Source of the DNA: Aquibacillus rhizosphaerae
Lineage (GTDB): Bacteria > Bacillota > Bacilli > Bacillales > Amphibacillaceae
NCBI RefSeq assembly: GCF_030282825.1
Contig: NZ_JASTZU010000032.1
Location: forward strand, 1-64,000
Length of the DNA: 64,000 nucleotides
Direction: 5' to 3'
The notes beneath the pieces were generated by a model. It searched no databases, had not been told where the DNA came from, and saw only the letters and a list, made by a program, of their open reading frames with translations. The stretch's first letter is position 1. Each line of letters starts with the position of its first letter. This document shows, in pieces, positions 45,370 through 55,356 of this stretch. The translations under genes and the position numbers were made by a program.

Positions 45370-48009
45370 TTACTTTGCGTCGTACCACGTTTTCCCATAT
45401 GCGTAATCTACTTTTAATGGTACAGATAGTTCCACTGCACTTTCCATAACTGAAGGCACAATCTCTTTTAAACGGTCTAATTCTTCAATTGGTGCTTCTA
45501 AGATTAATTCATCATGAACTTGCAACAACATTTGCGCCTGCATATTCTCTTCTTTTAATTTTTCATTTAGATTAATCATAGCCAATTTAATTATATCTGC
45601 TGCACTTCCCTGAATTGGGGTATTCATTGCTGTCCGTTCTGCGAAGCTTCTAAGATTGAAATTTCTATTCGTAATATCTGGCAAATACCTTCTTCTATTC
45701 ATGAGTGTCGTTACAAAACCTTTTTGTTTAGCCTCTTGAACGACTTCATCCATATATGTCTGTACACCAGGATAACTATTTAAGTAACGATCAATAAACG
45801 TTTTTGCATCTTTTCTAGTAATGCCCAGATTTTGCGATAAGCCATAATCACTTATACCATAAACAATGCCAAAATTTACAGCTTTTGCTTGCCTACGCAT
45901 ATTATCAGTTATTTCATCCGCTTCAACATGAAAGACGTCCATGGCTGTTCTTGTATGAATATCCATATCATTATTAAATGCTTCAATCAATTTCTCGTCG
46001 TTCGCAATATGTGCCAAGACTCTTAACTCAATTTGCGAGTAATCCGCAGCAAAGATAACCCAACCATCTTTAGAAGCAATAAAAGCTTGTCTTATCTTTT
46101 TACCTTCTTCTAGACGGATAGGTATGTTTTGTAAATTAGGTTCAATGGAACTTAACCTTCCCGTTTGCGTGAGTGCTTGATTAAACCTTGTGTGAATTTT
46201 TTGGTTATCTTTATGAACAACTTTAAGTAATCCTTCAATATATGTTGACTGGAGCTTCCCTAACTGTCTATAAACTAGTAGCTTTGGAATAATTTCATGT
46301 TTGTTTTGCAATTGCTCCAATATGTCAGCGGATGTTGAGTAACCAGTTTTGGTTTTTTTAATCACTGGAAGACCTAGCTTTTCAAATAAAATAGGCCCTA
46401 ATTGTTTTGGTGAATTCAGATTAAAGGTTTCACCAGCTAGCTCGTGAACCTCACTTTCAATTGTCTGTAATCTTTCTTTCAGCTCTTCTCCCATATGCTT
46501 TAACCGGTCAACGTCTACTTGTACACCTAATGCCTCCATCTCACCTAAAACAATGGAAAGTGGCAATTCTAATTCCTTCAATAACTCTAATTGCTCGTTT
46601 TGCTCTAATTCTTTTTCTACCTCTTCCTTTAATAAGTAAATCATATTTGCTTTACGAGTAATATGATTTACTAATTCATCAAATTCTGGCACCTTCATTT
46701 TTGCACCTTTTCCATATACCTCTTCATCAAATAATACTTGTTTTTGCCCTAAACGATGACTTATTGCTGGAATGTCGTGATGATTCTCAGAAGGATCGAT
46801 TAAGTACGATGCTAATAATAAATCAAATTCAATCCCTTTTATTTGGATATCATGTTTTAATAATGCAACTGTCACTTTCTTAGCATCAAATACCCATTTT
46901 TTATATTTACCATCCTCTGCCCAACGTTTAAAAGCATCAGATTTAATAGCAACATCTGTTGGAATAAAGTACTTTTTATTTTCATTAACTAACCCAAATC
47001 CTTCAATTGCAGCCAAGTGATAGTTATCACCTAACATTTCTACTTCAAATGCTTCAACGCCAGTGAAGATATTATCTTCAACTTTATCTAAAACTTCAAT
47101 CTCTAAATTACTTAATTCTTCCTTTTCTTCGACTGGTATTGTTACATCGCCTTCAATCCTCGTTAATAAAGATTGAAAACCAAGGTCTTTAAAAATTGCA
47201 CTTACTTGATTAGGCTCATAGCCGTTGTATGTTATATTTTCAAGACTAATTTCAATTGGAGACTCACATTCAATTGTGACAAGTTCTTTACTCATATAAG
47301 CGTCTTCTTTATGATTTTCAAGTTTCTCTTTTAGCTTTTTACCACTCACTTTATCTAGATTTTCGTATAAAACTTCTAGGGTCTTAAATTCTTTTAACAA
47401 TTTGACAGCAGTTTTCTGTCCAACTCCAGGCACTCCAGGGATATTATCAGAGCTATCTCCCATTAAAGCCTTCATATCAATAATTTGTTCAGGACTTACT
47501 TCCATCTTTTCTTCCATAAACGTTGGAGTATATGTATCTACATCACTTAATCCTTTTTTAGTTAAACTTACCTTCACTTTATTTGAGACTAACTGTAGTA
47601 AATCTTTATCTCCAGAAATAACATTAACTTCCCAACCTTGTTTTTCTCCATGTTTCGCGAGTGTACCAATAATATCATCTGCTTCATATTGATTTAATTG
47701 ATAATGCATAATATTAAATGCATCTAATAATTCTTTTACTAATGGAAATTGCTCAGATAATTCAGGAGGGGTTTTTTGTCTTCCACCTTTATACTCTCCA
47801 TAAGTCTTATGACGAAAAGTAGTTTTACCCGCATCAAAGGCGACTAACATATGAGTTGGTTTTTCGTCCTCTAATATTCTTAAAAGCATCGTTGTAAATC
47901 CGAAAACCGCATTGGTATAGACACCTTTATCATTGTTTAACAATGGCAAAGCAAAAAAAGCACGATAAGCTATGCTATTTCCATCGATAAGAATAAGTTT
48001 ATTTGTCAT
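45370..48009 (-). CDS. polA: DNA polymerase I
   Basis: An 879-residue repair and Okazaki-processing polymerase. The N-terminal 5'-3' exonuclease (about 1-290) has GDKDLLQLV and GDSSDNIPGVPG. The middle domain (about 300-470) lacks the DxE-type proofreading motif, as usual in Bacillus Pol I. The polymerase part has motif A DYSQIELRVLAHIA, motif B RRQAKAVNFGIVYGIS and motif C QVHDELILEAP. The ATG at 48009 follows aaggag; the GTG three codons earlier overlaps that site. Confidence 0.97.
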   Translation of the reverse strand: MTNKLILIDGNSIAYRAFFALPLLNNDKGVYTNAVFGFTTMLLRILEDEKPTHMLVAFDAGKTTFRHKTYGEYKGGRQKTPPELSEQFPLVKELLDAFNIMHYQLNQYEADDIIGTLAKHGEKQGWEVNVISGDKDLLQLVSNKVKVSLTKKGLSDVDTYTPTFMEEKMEVSPEQIIDMKALMGDSSDNIPGVPGVGQKTAVKLLKEFKTLEVLYENLDKVSGKKLKEKLENHKEDAYMSKELVTIECESPIEISLENITYNGYEPNQVSAIFKDLGFQSLLTRIEGDVTIPVEEKEELSNLEIEVLDKVEDNIFTGVEAFEVEMLGDNYHLAAIEGFGLVNENKKYFIPTDVAIKSDAFKRWAEDGKYKKWVFDAKKVTVALLKHDIQIKGIEFDLLLASYLIDPSENHHDIPAISHRLGQKQVLFDEEVYGKGAKMKVPEFDELVNHITRKANMIYLLKEEVEKELEQNEQLELLKELELPLSIVLGEMEALGVQVDVDRLKHMGEELKERLQTIESEVHELAGETFNLNSPKQLGPILFEKLGLPVIKKTKTGYSTSADILEQLQNKHEIIPKLLVYRQLGKLQSTYIEGLLKVVHKDNQKIHTRFNQALTQTGRLSSIEPNLQNIPIRLEEGKKIRQAFIASKDGWVIFAADYSQIELRVLAHIANDEKLIEAFNNDMDIHTRTAMDVFHVEADEITDNMRRQAKAVNFGIVYGISDYGLSQNLGITRKDAKTFIDRYLNSYPGVQTYMDEVVQEAKQKGFVTTLMNRRRYLPDITNRNFNLRSFAERTAMNTPIQGSAADIIKLAMINLNEKLKEENMQAQMLLQVHDELILEAPIEELDRLKEIVPSVMESAVELSVPLKVDYAYGKTWYDAK

Positions 48010-48100
48010 ATATTGCACTCCTTCTAATTCATTCTGAACTTGGTAAAAAGTGATTAACGAAAAGTTCTCAGCTTTATTTTACCATGATTAGTTAAAGAAT

Positions 48101-48147
48101 AAAAAAATGACTCAGGAAGGAAAATAGTTCACCTGCCTGAGTCATTC
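48101..48147 (-). terminator. hflKC terminator
   Basis: An 11-bp outer stem aatgactcagg/cctgagtcatt (48107-48117 with 48137-48147) followed by seven T on the minus strand. Confidence 0.88.
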
Positions 48148-48192
48148 CATTTTCACTAAATTTATATTACGATTTCTCTTTAAAAATATACT

Positions 48193-49122
48193 TTACTCTA
48201 AATAACCTGTTAATAATTCAGCATAAGGAGAATCGCTTGGTAATATAATTGTAGTTTCTCCATCTATTGTCTTTTTATAGGATTCTAGCGTTCTGTATAA
48301 CTGATAAAACTCTTCATCTCTTGAGAATGATTCATTGTACATACTTGCTGCTTCTTCTTCACCTTCAGCACGTATTTGAGCAGCTTGAGCATCAGCTACA
48401 GATAGCATTTCTTGCACATCCCGATCGGTCTGGGCTCTTATTCTGTTCTTTTCTGCTTCACCTTGTGATAAATATTCCTGCGCTTTTGATTCACGTTCTG
48501 AGATCATTCGATTAAATACGGACTGTTCATTTTCATCTGGTAAATCGGTTCGTTTGATTCGAACATCATCTACTTGAATACCGTATTCATCTCTTGATAA
48601 CAATTCATTTACTCGTTCAGTAACCCGCTCGTTCAAGCTACCTCGCGTAGAACCTTCTTCATTTATTATTTCATCATAATTCATTGTACCAAGTTCAGAT
48701 CGGATAACAGAAAAAATAAATTCGCCCATTCTTGATTCTGCATTCAATTGAGTTCTTGCATTGGATATCATTTGTTCAGGGTCTGTTATTTCCCATATCG
48801 AATAATTATCAATAATCATTCGCTTTTTATCAAGTGTATTAATTTCTTTTTCCATTACATCATATACCATTTTTTTGTTAGGGAGCGTTGTAATTGTGTG
48901 TAATAATGGTACCCGAAATTTAAGACCTGGCTCTTGTTCAATCCGTATTACTTCACCAAATTGTCTAACAACCTTATATTCGCCTTCTTTTACGATAAAC
49001 ATACTACTCAAAAATAAAACGATAATTGCTATCAGAACAAGAATCGAGATTCCCATTTTCATATATCTCTTTACATCTTTAGAGGATTTACTATTCATTT
49101 CCACTACGTTTTCATCTGTCAT
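48193..49122 (-). CDS. hflC: HflC-type SPFH/prohibitin family protein
   Basis: A 309-residue membrane-anchored SPFH protein. One N-terminal helix (about 22-44) is followed by the SPFH domain (MFIVKEGEYKVVRQFGEVIR) and a long Ala/Glu-rich coiled-coil (about 200-275). In E. coli HflC pairs with HflK around the FtsH protease and modulates it. The ATG at 49122 is eight bases after gaggaggg. It overlaps the end of hflK by 11 bases. hflKC is not, to my knowledge, at this locus in B. subtilis. Confidence 0.9.
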   Translation of the reverse strand: MTDENVVEMNSKSSKDVKRYMKMGISILVLIAIIVLFLSSMFIVKEGEYKVVRQFGEVIRIEQEPGLKFRVPLLHTITTLPNKKMVYDVMEKEINTLDKKRMIIDNYSIWEITDPEQMISNARTQLNAESRMGEFIFSVIRSELGTMNYDEIINEEGSTRGSLNERVTERVNELLSRDEYGIQVDDVRIKRTDLPDENEQSVFNRMISERESKAQEYLSQGEAEKNRIRAQTDRDVQEMLSVADAQAAQIRAEGEEEAASMYNESFSRDEEFYQLYRTLESYKKTIDGETTIILPSDSPYAELLTGYLE

Positions 49123-50107
49123 TTGTTTCGCCCTCCTCTTCACTGCTCTCCGTTGATGTGTCGGCATCTGGAGCTGGGACAGGTGTGGTTGTTGACTGGC
49201 TACTATTTTGTGTCAAAGGCAAATATTTTAATGTGTTACCATCATCATTCATAATATAAACATTTGCATTAGGTAAGACTTTTTCTAAAGTTTCTATTAC
49301 AAGTCTCTGTCTTGTTATTTCAGGATTATTTGAATAGGCATTATATAACGCATCGAAACCTGCTATATCTCCACGTGCAATCTCAATCCGCTCTATCTTA
49401 TCCCCTTCAGCTCTTGTTTTTATTGCATCTTTTTCCCCTAAAGCTTCTTCAACCATTTGATTTTCATATTTTCTTGCTTCATTAATTTTTGTATTCATGG
49501 TTTCTCTTGCATCTGTTACTTTCATAAAGGCTGTTCGAACTTCTTCATTAGGAAGATCAACTTCCTGAAGCTTTACGTCAGATATAGAAACCCCAATATC
49601 ATAATCTTCCATCAATGTGACCAATAATTCAAAGACAGAGTTTTCAATCTCTGCTTTACCTGAAGTTAGTGCATCATCAATCTTAGAAGAACCAATGACA
49701 CCTCTTAACGAAGCAGAAGTGGCATTATAAAGAACTGTTCTGGGGTCTTCTGAATTGTATAAATATTTAGAAGGCTCCGTAATTTTCCACTGTACAACTA
49801 AATCTGCTTGAACTATATTTTCATCACCTGTAATCATTCGTACTTTATCTGCATTTTCTTTTTCATCTCGGTTAAATCCAAAATCTAAACTAAACGTTTC
49901 TTTTGATAATGTTTCAACCTCTTGAATTGGCCAAGGCATCTTAAAATGCAAACCTGGGTCTGTTATACCTTCTTCGGCATGACCAAAGGTTAAAATTACT
50001 GCTTGTTCAGACTCATCGACCGTGTACCAGCTTGTAAGCCCTACGATACCTAAAATTGCAACGCCTATTACAATTGCAATCCAAGAATATATTTGTTTTA
50101 AAGTCAT
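49112..50107 (-). CDS. hflK: HflK-type SPFH/prohibitin family protein
   Basis: A 331-residue partner of HflC. It has an N-terminal helix (about 9-28), an SPFH domain (WYTVDESEQAVILTFGHAEE) and a coiled-coil (about 195-260). The C-terminal tail is low-complexity, rich in Ser, Thr, Pro and Glu. The pair likely forms a ring-like cage over FtsH or marks a membrane microdomain. An aggggag site precedes ATG. It is the first gene of a two-gene unit between phoR and polA. Confidence 0.9.
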   Translation of the reverse strand: MTLKQIYSWIAIVIGVAILGIVGLTSWYTVDESEQAVILTFGHAEEGITDPGLHFKMPWPIQEVETLSKETFSLDFGFNRDEKENADKVRMITGDENIVQADLVVQWKITEPSKYLYNSEDPRTVLYNATSASLRGVIGSSKIDDALTSGKAEIENSVFELLVTLMEDYDIGVSISDVKLQEVDLPNEEVRTAFMKVTDARETMNTKINEARKYENQMVEEALGEKDAIKTRAEGDKIERIEIARGDIAGFDALYNAYSNNPEITRQRLVIETLEKVLPNANVYIMNDDGNTLKYLPLTQNSSQSTTTPVPAPDADTSTESSEEEGETNDR

Positions 50108-50329
50108 TCATCTCTCTCCCCTTTATATATATATTAACTGTACGTAATAGAAGATATGTTTGTTTCATTTTTGATAGAAATATTTAAACAGTTATTTTGT
50201 GATCGAAAAGTTATTTCTTCCTTGTAGATAAAAGTAAAGGCAGTTTTCTAAAAAAAGCACTACATCTATACCCAGCTAAAGAAATATACTACGCTTTTGA
50301 ACGACTCACCGCTCTCATGAATTAATAAA

Positions 50330-50600
50330 CCTAATGAGCGAAGGAAAAATACGAGAATCCTGTGGGAAAGGAACAGTCTGAAGGCCCTACAGTGAGTGTT
50401 TTTTTGGCCTGCGGTTACTCGGCCCACCCGAAAACATTTGCTCGCGAAAGACTGAAGCGGTCCTCATGGAAAGCGAGTGTTTTTCCAAAGCGGCGTAATT
50501 ACAACTTAACTAGAAAAAGTGCAAAAAGTTAAGCATATTTAGTGCAAATTTCATATCAAGTTCGACCGCTGTTCAGCAACAATGTTTACAAAAAGAATCA
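50330..50600 (+). repeat. Dispersed repeat family A, copy 3
   Basis: A near-complete forward unit. It contains cgagaatcctgtgggaaagg, then cagtctgaaggccctacagt, gagtgttttt, gactgaagcgg, ccatggaaagcgagtg beside 50465-50485, and the AT-rich tail (50540-50600). It accounts for most of the 633-base gap between hflK and phoR, in which I see no gene. Confidence 0.65.
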
Positions 50601-50652
50601 TTCAATTTTTATTACCTGGAAATTGTGACAATAACCATTGCTTTTCTTCTAA

Positions 50653-50690
50653 AAACATAAAGGAAAGCCTTGTGGCTTTCCTTTATGTTT
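50653..50690 (-). terminator. phoPR terminator
   Basis: A perfect 17-bp stem (50653-50669 with 50674-50690, loop ttgt), 50 bases after the phoR stop codon. Confidence 0.88.
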
Positions 50691-50740
50691 TATTTATTTG
50701 CAAGAACTCTAATTGTATATCCATAGTTTATAATGATTAA

Positions 50741-52126
50741 CTAATCAAGAAAAGACTTAGGCAAATTAACCCTAAATATTGTTCCTTTGTCTACTTTACT
50801 CTCTACTTTAATCGATCCTCTATGTGCTTCTACAATATGTTTTACAATAGCTAAACCTAAACCTGTGCCACCTGTATTTCTACTTCTAGCACGATCAACC
50901 CGGTAAAATCGTTCAAAAATCCTATCTTTGAATTCTTCAGGAATACCTATTCCTGTATCACTTACAACTATTTCTATGGAGTCTTTTGTTATATGTACTC
51001 CTAAATCCACTTTTCCACCTACGGGAGTATAGTTAATAGCATTGCTAATTAGATTAATAAAAATTTGTTTTAACCGATCCCTGTCAGCTCTAATTTTGGA
51101 GTCTTCTTCTATTGTAGTAGTAAAGTTAATTTGTTTTTTCTGCGCTTGTTGTTCAACAATTGTTAAAATTCCAACTAGTAGTTCGTTTATATGTATTGTT
51201 TCATAGTTTAGTCTTAATTCGTCTTTTTCTAGCTTTGATAATTCTAACAAATCGTACACTAATGCTTGTAAACGTTCACTTTCCGTTAAAATAATTGTTA
51301 AAAACTGATTTCTAATCTCCTCATTAACCATGTCATCTTCTAGCAATGTCTCAGCAAAACCGCGAATAGATGTAATAGGAGTTTTTAATTCATGTGACAC
51401 ATTCGCAACAAAGTCTTTTCTCATTTGCTCTAAACGCTTTAATTCAGTAATATCATGAAAGACTAGAACTGCTCCTTTTAAATCGTTAGCTTCATTGAAT
51501 ATTGGTGCACCGACGATTTCAAAATACCTCTTCTTTTCAATTTCTAATGATATAGTAAATGAGTTTTTAACTTTTTCTTCATATAAAAAGGCCTCTTGCA
51601 CTGCTTTATGTATGTTTTCTTGCTCTAATACATCATAATATAAAAAACCTATATAATCCTTTGCGTGTTTTCCAAAAGTATTAAGAAACTTTCTGTTAAC
51701 TAGATGAACATATCCTCTTTCATCGATTAACATCAAACCGCTCTCCATATTGTCAATAACTGTTCTAAGCTGACTCCCTTGCATCTTTTCTTGTATAGTC
51801 ATCTCTTGCAAGCTTCTCGCTAGGACATTAATTGCATTACTTAATTTACCTGCATCTCCAAAGTGATTGACATATGTTCTAGCTTTATAATTACCTTTAA
51901 CTAATTCATTTGCTACCATTGCTGAAGATTGCACTGGTTTTATGTATTTATCAAAAATATTATATATAAGAACCAAAAATACAATTGAGCCACCAAAAAG
52001 ACTTAGTCCTACAATAATCTTTTCTTGCCCTTGTATTAATGGAAGAATGATAACACCTATACAAATCATTACAATAAGGACAATAATTCCATATAAAAAG
52101 AACAAACGGGAATTTGATGATTGCAT
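50741..52126 (-). CDS. phoR: Phosphate-regulon-type sensor histidine kinase PhoR, short form
   Basis: A 461-residue membrane kinase. Two helices (about 9-30 and 36-57) are joined by a loop of only some five residues, followed by HAMP (58-110), PAS (118-226), a dimerisation domain with the phospho-acceptor His245 (NVSHELKTP) and an ATPase domain (DTGIGIPEEF and GTGLGLAIVKHIVE). B. subtilis PhoR is about 579 residues, with a large extracytoplasmic domain that is missing here. The ATG directly follows the phoP stop codon. Assignment as phoR rests on the phoP-mdh neighbourhood. Confidence 0.88.
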   Translation of the reverse strand: MQSSNSRLFFLYGIIVLIVMICIGVIILPLIQGQEKIIVGLSLFGGSIVFLVLIYNIFDKYIKPVQSSAMVANELVKGNYKARTYVNHFGDAGKLSNAINVLARSLQEMTIQEKMQGSQLRTVIDNMESGLMLIDERGYVHLVNRKFLNTFGKHAKDYIGFLYYDVLEQENIHKAVQEAFLYEEKVKNSFTISLEIEKKRYFEIVGAPIFNEANDLKGAVLVFHDITELKRLEQMRKDFVANVSHELKTPITSIRGFAETLLEDDMVNEEIRNQFLTIILTESERLQALVYDLLELSKLEKDELRLNYETIHINELLVGILTIVEQQAQKKQINFTTTIEEDSKIRADRDRLKQIFINLISNAINYTPVGGKVDLGVHITKDSIEIVVSDTGIGIPEEFKDRIFERFYRVDRARSRNTGGTGLGLAIVKHIVEAHRGSIKVESKVDKGTIFRVNLPKSFLD

Positions 52127-52822
52127 TTAATACGGTTCCTCCATTTTATAACCTAGACCACGAATTGTTTTTATATAAACTGGATGCTTTGTATCTGGTT
52201 CTATCTTCTCTCTTAAATGACTTACATGTACATCAACAATTCTTGTATCTCCAACAAAATCATAATTCCAAACTGCACTTAACAACTGATCTCTAGAAAG
52301 TACTTTTCCTTTATGTTTAGCCAAATATAACAATAATTCAAATTCTTTTCTAGTAAAGGATAATGTTTCGCCTCTTATTTCCGCTTCATATTGTTCTGGA
52401 TAAATGGAAAGTTCTGAAACTTTTATAAAAGGTTTATCCAACTCGATTTCTCTTTTTATTGTTCTCCTTAAGATTGCTTTGATTCTTGCTACTACTTCTT
52501 TTGGACTAAATGGTTTAGTAAGGTAATCATCAGCACCAAGTTCCAAACCTAGTACTTTATCAAACTCATCATCTTTAGCTGTTAACATTAATATTGGTGT
52601 ATCTATTTGCTTTTGCCTTAATTGCTTACATACTTCTGTACCTTCTAATTCTGGTAACATTAAATCTAATATAATTAAATCAAAGGGTTGTGAAATTGCT
52701 TTTTGTAATCCTTCCATCCCTGTATAGGCTACATCCGTTTGAAAACCCGCTTTTTCTATATTATATTTAAGCAAAGTTACAATTGATTCTTCATCATCGA
52801 CAATTAATACCTTTTGATTCAT
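52127..52822 (-). CDS. phoP: Phosphate-regulon-type response regulator PhoP
   Basis: A 231-residue OmpR-family regulator. The receiver domain (1-118) has phospho-acceptor Asp53 (LIILDLMLPE), an acidic pocket at Asp9-Asp10 and Lys in LTKPF. The winged-helix domain (about 130-228) contains LSFTRKEFELLLYLA and VDVHVSHLREKI. It controls phosphate starvation genes in B. subtilis. The upstream region shows no convincing Pho box. The gene lies downstream of mdh and runs directly into phoR. Confidence 0.93.
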   Translation of the reverse strand: MNQKVLIVDDEESIVTLLKYNIEKAGFQTDVAYTGMEGLQKAISQPFDLIILDLMLPELEGTEVCKQLRQKQIDTPILMLTAKDDEFDKVLGLELGADDYLTKPFSPKEVVARIKAILRRTIKREIELDKPFIKVSELSIYPEQYEAEIRGETLSFTRKEFELLLYLAKHKGKVLSRDQLLSAVWNYDFVGDTRIVDVHVSHLREKIEPDTKHPVYIKTIRGLGYKMEEPY

Positions 52823-52973
52823 CCTAACACCCCATCATTTATACTAGTTTCATCATACAATGAAGATTCCTTTATGTGAATACTAGTAAAGAACAAAGTT
52901 GAGCTCTGAATGTAAAATTTTATTTACATTGTAATAAAACTCTCATAAAGATAAATTCTTTGCAAAGAGAACA

Positions 52974-53007
52974 AAAGAAGCCCCTGTTACTAAAAAAGCA
53001 ACAAGGA
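52974..53007 (-). terminator. citZ-icd-mdh terminator
   Basis: Imperfect stem ccctgttact/agcaacaagga (52981-53007) followed on the minus strand by cttcttttg, ten bases after the mdh stop codon. Confidence 0.7.
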
Positions 53008-53015
53008 CCATTAAT

Positions 53016-53954
53016 TTACTCTAATACGCTTAATACATTTTTCACAGATTTCGCTGAATTATCTAGTGCAGCTTTTTCTTCATCAGTTAAATCTAACTCA
53101 ATAATTTCTTCAAGACCATTTCCCCCAATTATCGTAGGTACTCCAAGATAAATATTGGAATATCCATATTCACCTTCAAGATATGCAATTGTTGGCAATA
53201 AACGCCTTTGGTCTTTAAGAATAGCTTCTGTCATCACTGTTAAAGAAGCAGCAGGAGCATAGTAGGCACTACCATTTCCTAATAGTCCTACAATCTCTCC
53301 GCCGCCTTTTCTAGTGCGTTCAACGATGGCATCTAAGCGGTCTTTAGAAATTAGTTTTTGCAATGGGATACCACCTGCAAAGGAATAACGAATTAGTGGC
53401 ACCATATCATCACCGTGCCCACCTAATACAAATCCAGTAATATCTTTTACAGATATATTTAATTCTTCTGCAACAAAGGTATTGAATCTCGCAGTATCCA
53501 ACACACCCGATTGCCCGATTACTCTTTCTTTTGGTAATCCTGATTCTTTAAATATGGTGTAAGTCATTGCGTCAACTGGATTAGTTAATACTATAATTGC
53601 AGTGTTAGGAGAATATTTCACAATATCTTTTGTAACACTTTTCATTATTTTCGCATTTGTATTAACTAAATCATCACGACTCATTCCTGGTTTACGGGCA
53701 ATGCCAGCTGTAATGATTACGATATCTGAATCTTGCGTATCTTCATAATTAGCAGTACCTGTAATCTTAGCATCATACCCTTGAATTGGACTTGCCTCCA
53801 ACATATCTAATGCTTTTCCCTTTGTTGGATCTTCCATATCAGGAATATCTACTAATACAACATCAGCTAACTCTTTTTGCGCAACCATCAGTGCCGTAGT
53901 AGCACCTGTAAAACCTCCACCAATTACTGAAACCTTCTTCCTTTTTATTGCCAT
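53016..53954 (-). CDS. mdh: Malate dehydrogenase
   Basis: A 312-residue NAD-dependent enzyme, LDH-like type, which oxidises malate to oxaloacetate. The dinucleotide loop [11 protein letters not shown] (residues 10-20) and Asp35 give NAD specificity. Arg87 ([11 protein letters not shown]), Arg93, Arg156 and catalytic His180 ([10 protein letters not shown]) are in place. An aagga site precedes ATG. It follows icd by 18 bases and is the third gene of citZ-icd-mdh. Confidence 0.97.
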   Translation of the reverse strand: MAIKRKKVSVIGGGFTGATTALMVAQKELADVVLVDIPDMEDPTKGKALDMLEASPIQGYDAKITGTANYEDTQDSDIVIITAGIARKPGMSRDDLVNTNAKIMKSVTKDIVKYSPNTAIIVLTNPVDAMTYTIFKESGLPKERVIGQSGVLDTARFNTFVAEELNISVKDITGFVLGGHGDDMVPLIRYSFAGGIPLQKLISKDRLDAIVERTRKGGGEIVGLLGNGSAYYAPAASLTVMTEAILKDQRRLLPTIAYLEGEYGYSNIYLGVPTIIGGNGLEEIIELDLTDEEKAALDNSAKSVKNVLSVLE

Positions 53955-53972
53955 AATGGATCCTTCATCCCC

Positions 53973-55244
53973 TTAGTCCATGTTTTTAATTAATTCATCA
54001 CCGAACCCAGATGTTTTAACTTCTGTTGCACCTTCCATCATTCGTGCAAAGTCATACGTTACAACTTTAGATGCAATCGTTTTGTCCATGGCTTTAGTTA
54101 TTAAATCTGCAGCTTCTCTCCATTCCAAATGTTCAAGCATTAATACCCCTGATAACAGTAAAGAAGAAGGATTTACTTTATCTAATCCAGCATATTTAGG
54201 TGCTGTACCATGTGTAGCTTCAAAAATCGCATGACCTGTTTCATAATTAATATTAGCTCCAGGTGCAATTCCTATTCCACCCACTTGTGCTGCTAGTGCA
54301 TCTGAAATGTAATCACCATTTAGATTCATTGTCGCAACGACATCAAATTCACGTGGACGAGTCAAAATTTGTTGCAAGAAAATATCAGCAATAGAATCTT
54401 TTATAATGATTTTCCCAGCTTCTTCAGCTGCATCCTGCGCTTTGTTAGCTGCATCTTTGCCTTCTTTTTCTACAATGCGATCATATTCTGCCCATGTAAA
54501 TACTTTATCGCCATATTCTTTTTCAGCAAGCTCATAACCCCAATTTTTGAAGGAACCTTCCGTAAACTTCATTATGTTACCTTTATGTACAAGCGTTACA
54601 CTTTTACGACCTTCGTTAATCGCATACTCAATTGCTGAGCGTACAAGACGACTAGTACCTTCTTGTGATACTGGCTTCACACCAATCCCTGAAGTTTCAG
54701 GAAAACGTATATTTGTAACTCCCATTTCATTTTGTAAGAACTCAATTACCTTTTTTACTTCAGGTGAGCCCTCTTGCCATTCAATCCCAGCATAAATATC
54801 TTCTGTATTTTCACGGAAAATAACCATATCTGTGTCTTCAGGTCGTTTTACAGGAGATGGAACACCTTTAAAATAACGAACTGGACGAAGACAAGTAAAT
54901 AAATCTAATTCTTGACGAAGTGCTACATTTAAAGAACGTATGCCTCCACCAATAGGCGTAGTTAAAGGCCCTTTAATTGCAATTTTATAATTTCTAATTG
55001 TGTCTAGTGTTTCTGATGGTAACCACTCACCTGTAAGGTCGAACGCCTTCTGGCCAGCATAAACTTCTTTCCATTCAATCGCTTTTTCACCGTTATAGGC
55101 TTTCTCTACTGCAGCCTCTATTACCCTTTTTGCTGATGCCCAAATGTCAGGACCAGTTCCATCACCTTCAATAAATGGTATTACTGGTTTGTTTGGTACA
55201 TTAATTACCCCATTGCTTACTGTAATCTTTTCTCCTTGTGCCAT
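53973..55244 (-). CDS. icd: Isocitrate dehydrogenase (NADP)
   Basis: A 423-residue dimeric NADP enzyme of the TCA cycle. It shows [14 protein letters not shown] at the N-terminus, the substrate-site segment [20 protein letters not shown] and [14 protein letters not shown]. The late [20 protein letters not shown] binds cofactor. A taggagg precedes ATG. It lies 112 bases after citZ; that gap can form a weak cgatttg/caaatcg hairpin but has no T run, so co-transcription is likely. Confidence 0.97.
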   Translation of the reverse strand: MAQGEKITVSNGVINVPNKPVIPFIEGDGTGPDIWASAKRVIEAAVEKAYNGEKAIEWKEVYAGQKAFDLTGEWLPSETLDTIRNYKIAIKGPLTTPIGGGIRSLNVALRQELDLFTCLRPVRYFKGVPSPVKRPEDTDMVIFRENTEDIYAGIEWQEGSPEVKKVIEFLQNEMGVTNIRFPETSGIGVKPVSQEGTSRLVRSAIEYAINEGRKSVTLVHKGNIMKFTEGSFKNWGYELAEKEYGDKVFTWAEYDRIVEKEGKDAANKAQDAAEEAGKIIIKDSIADIFLQQILTRPREFDVVATMNLNGDYISDALAAQVGGIGIAPGANINYETGHAIFEATHGTAPKYAGLDKVNPSSLLLSGVLMLEHLEWREAADLITKAMDKTIASKVVTYDFARMMEGATEVKTSGFGDELIKNMD

Positions 55245-55356
55245 AAATAAAATCCTCCTATTTATTTACTAACATCGATTTGTAACAAATAAAAACTATT
55301 TTTAGTGTTTCAAATCGAATAATTAATTAATATTAACTCCACATTACTTAGATGTA

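Noticed and set aside
45370-48009. Loss of proofreading residues in DNA polymerase I as a novelty
   Set aside because: A degenerate 3'-5' exonuclease domain is already well known in Bacillus and Geobacillus Pol I.
55245-55356. cgatttg/caaatcg hairpin between citZ and icd as a terminator
   Set aside because: The stem is short with a long loop and no T run. citZ-icd-mdh is normally co-transcribed.
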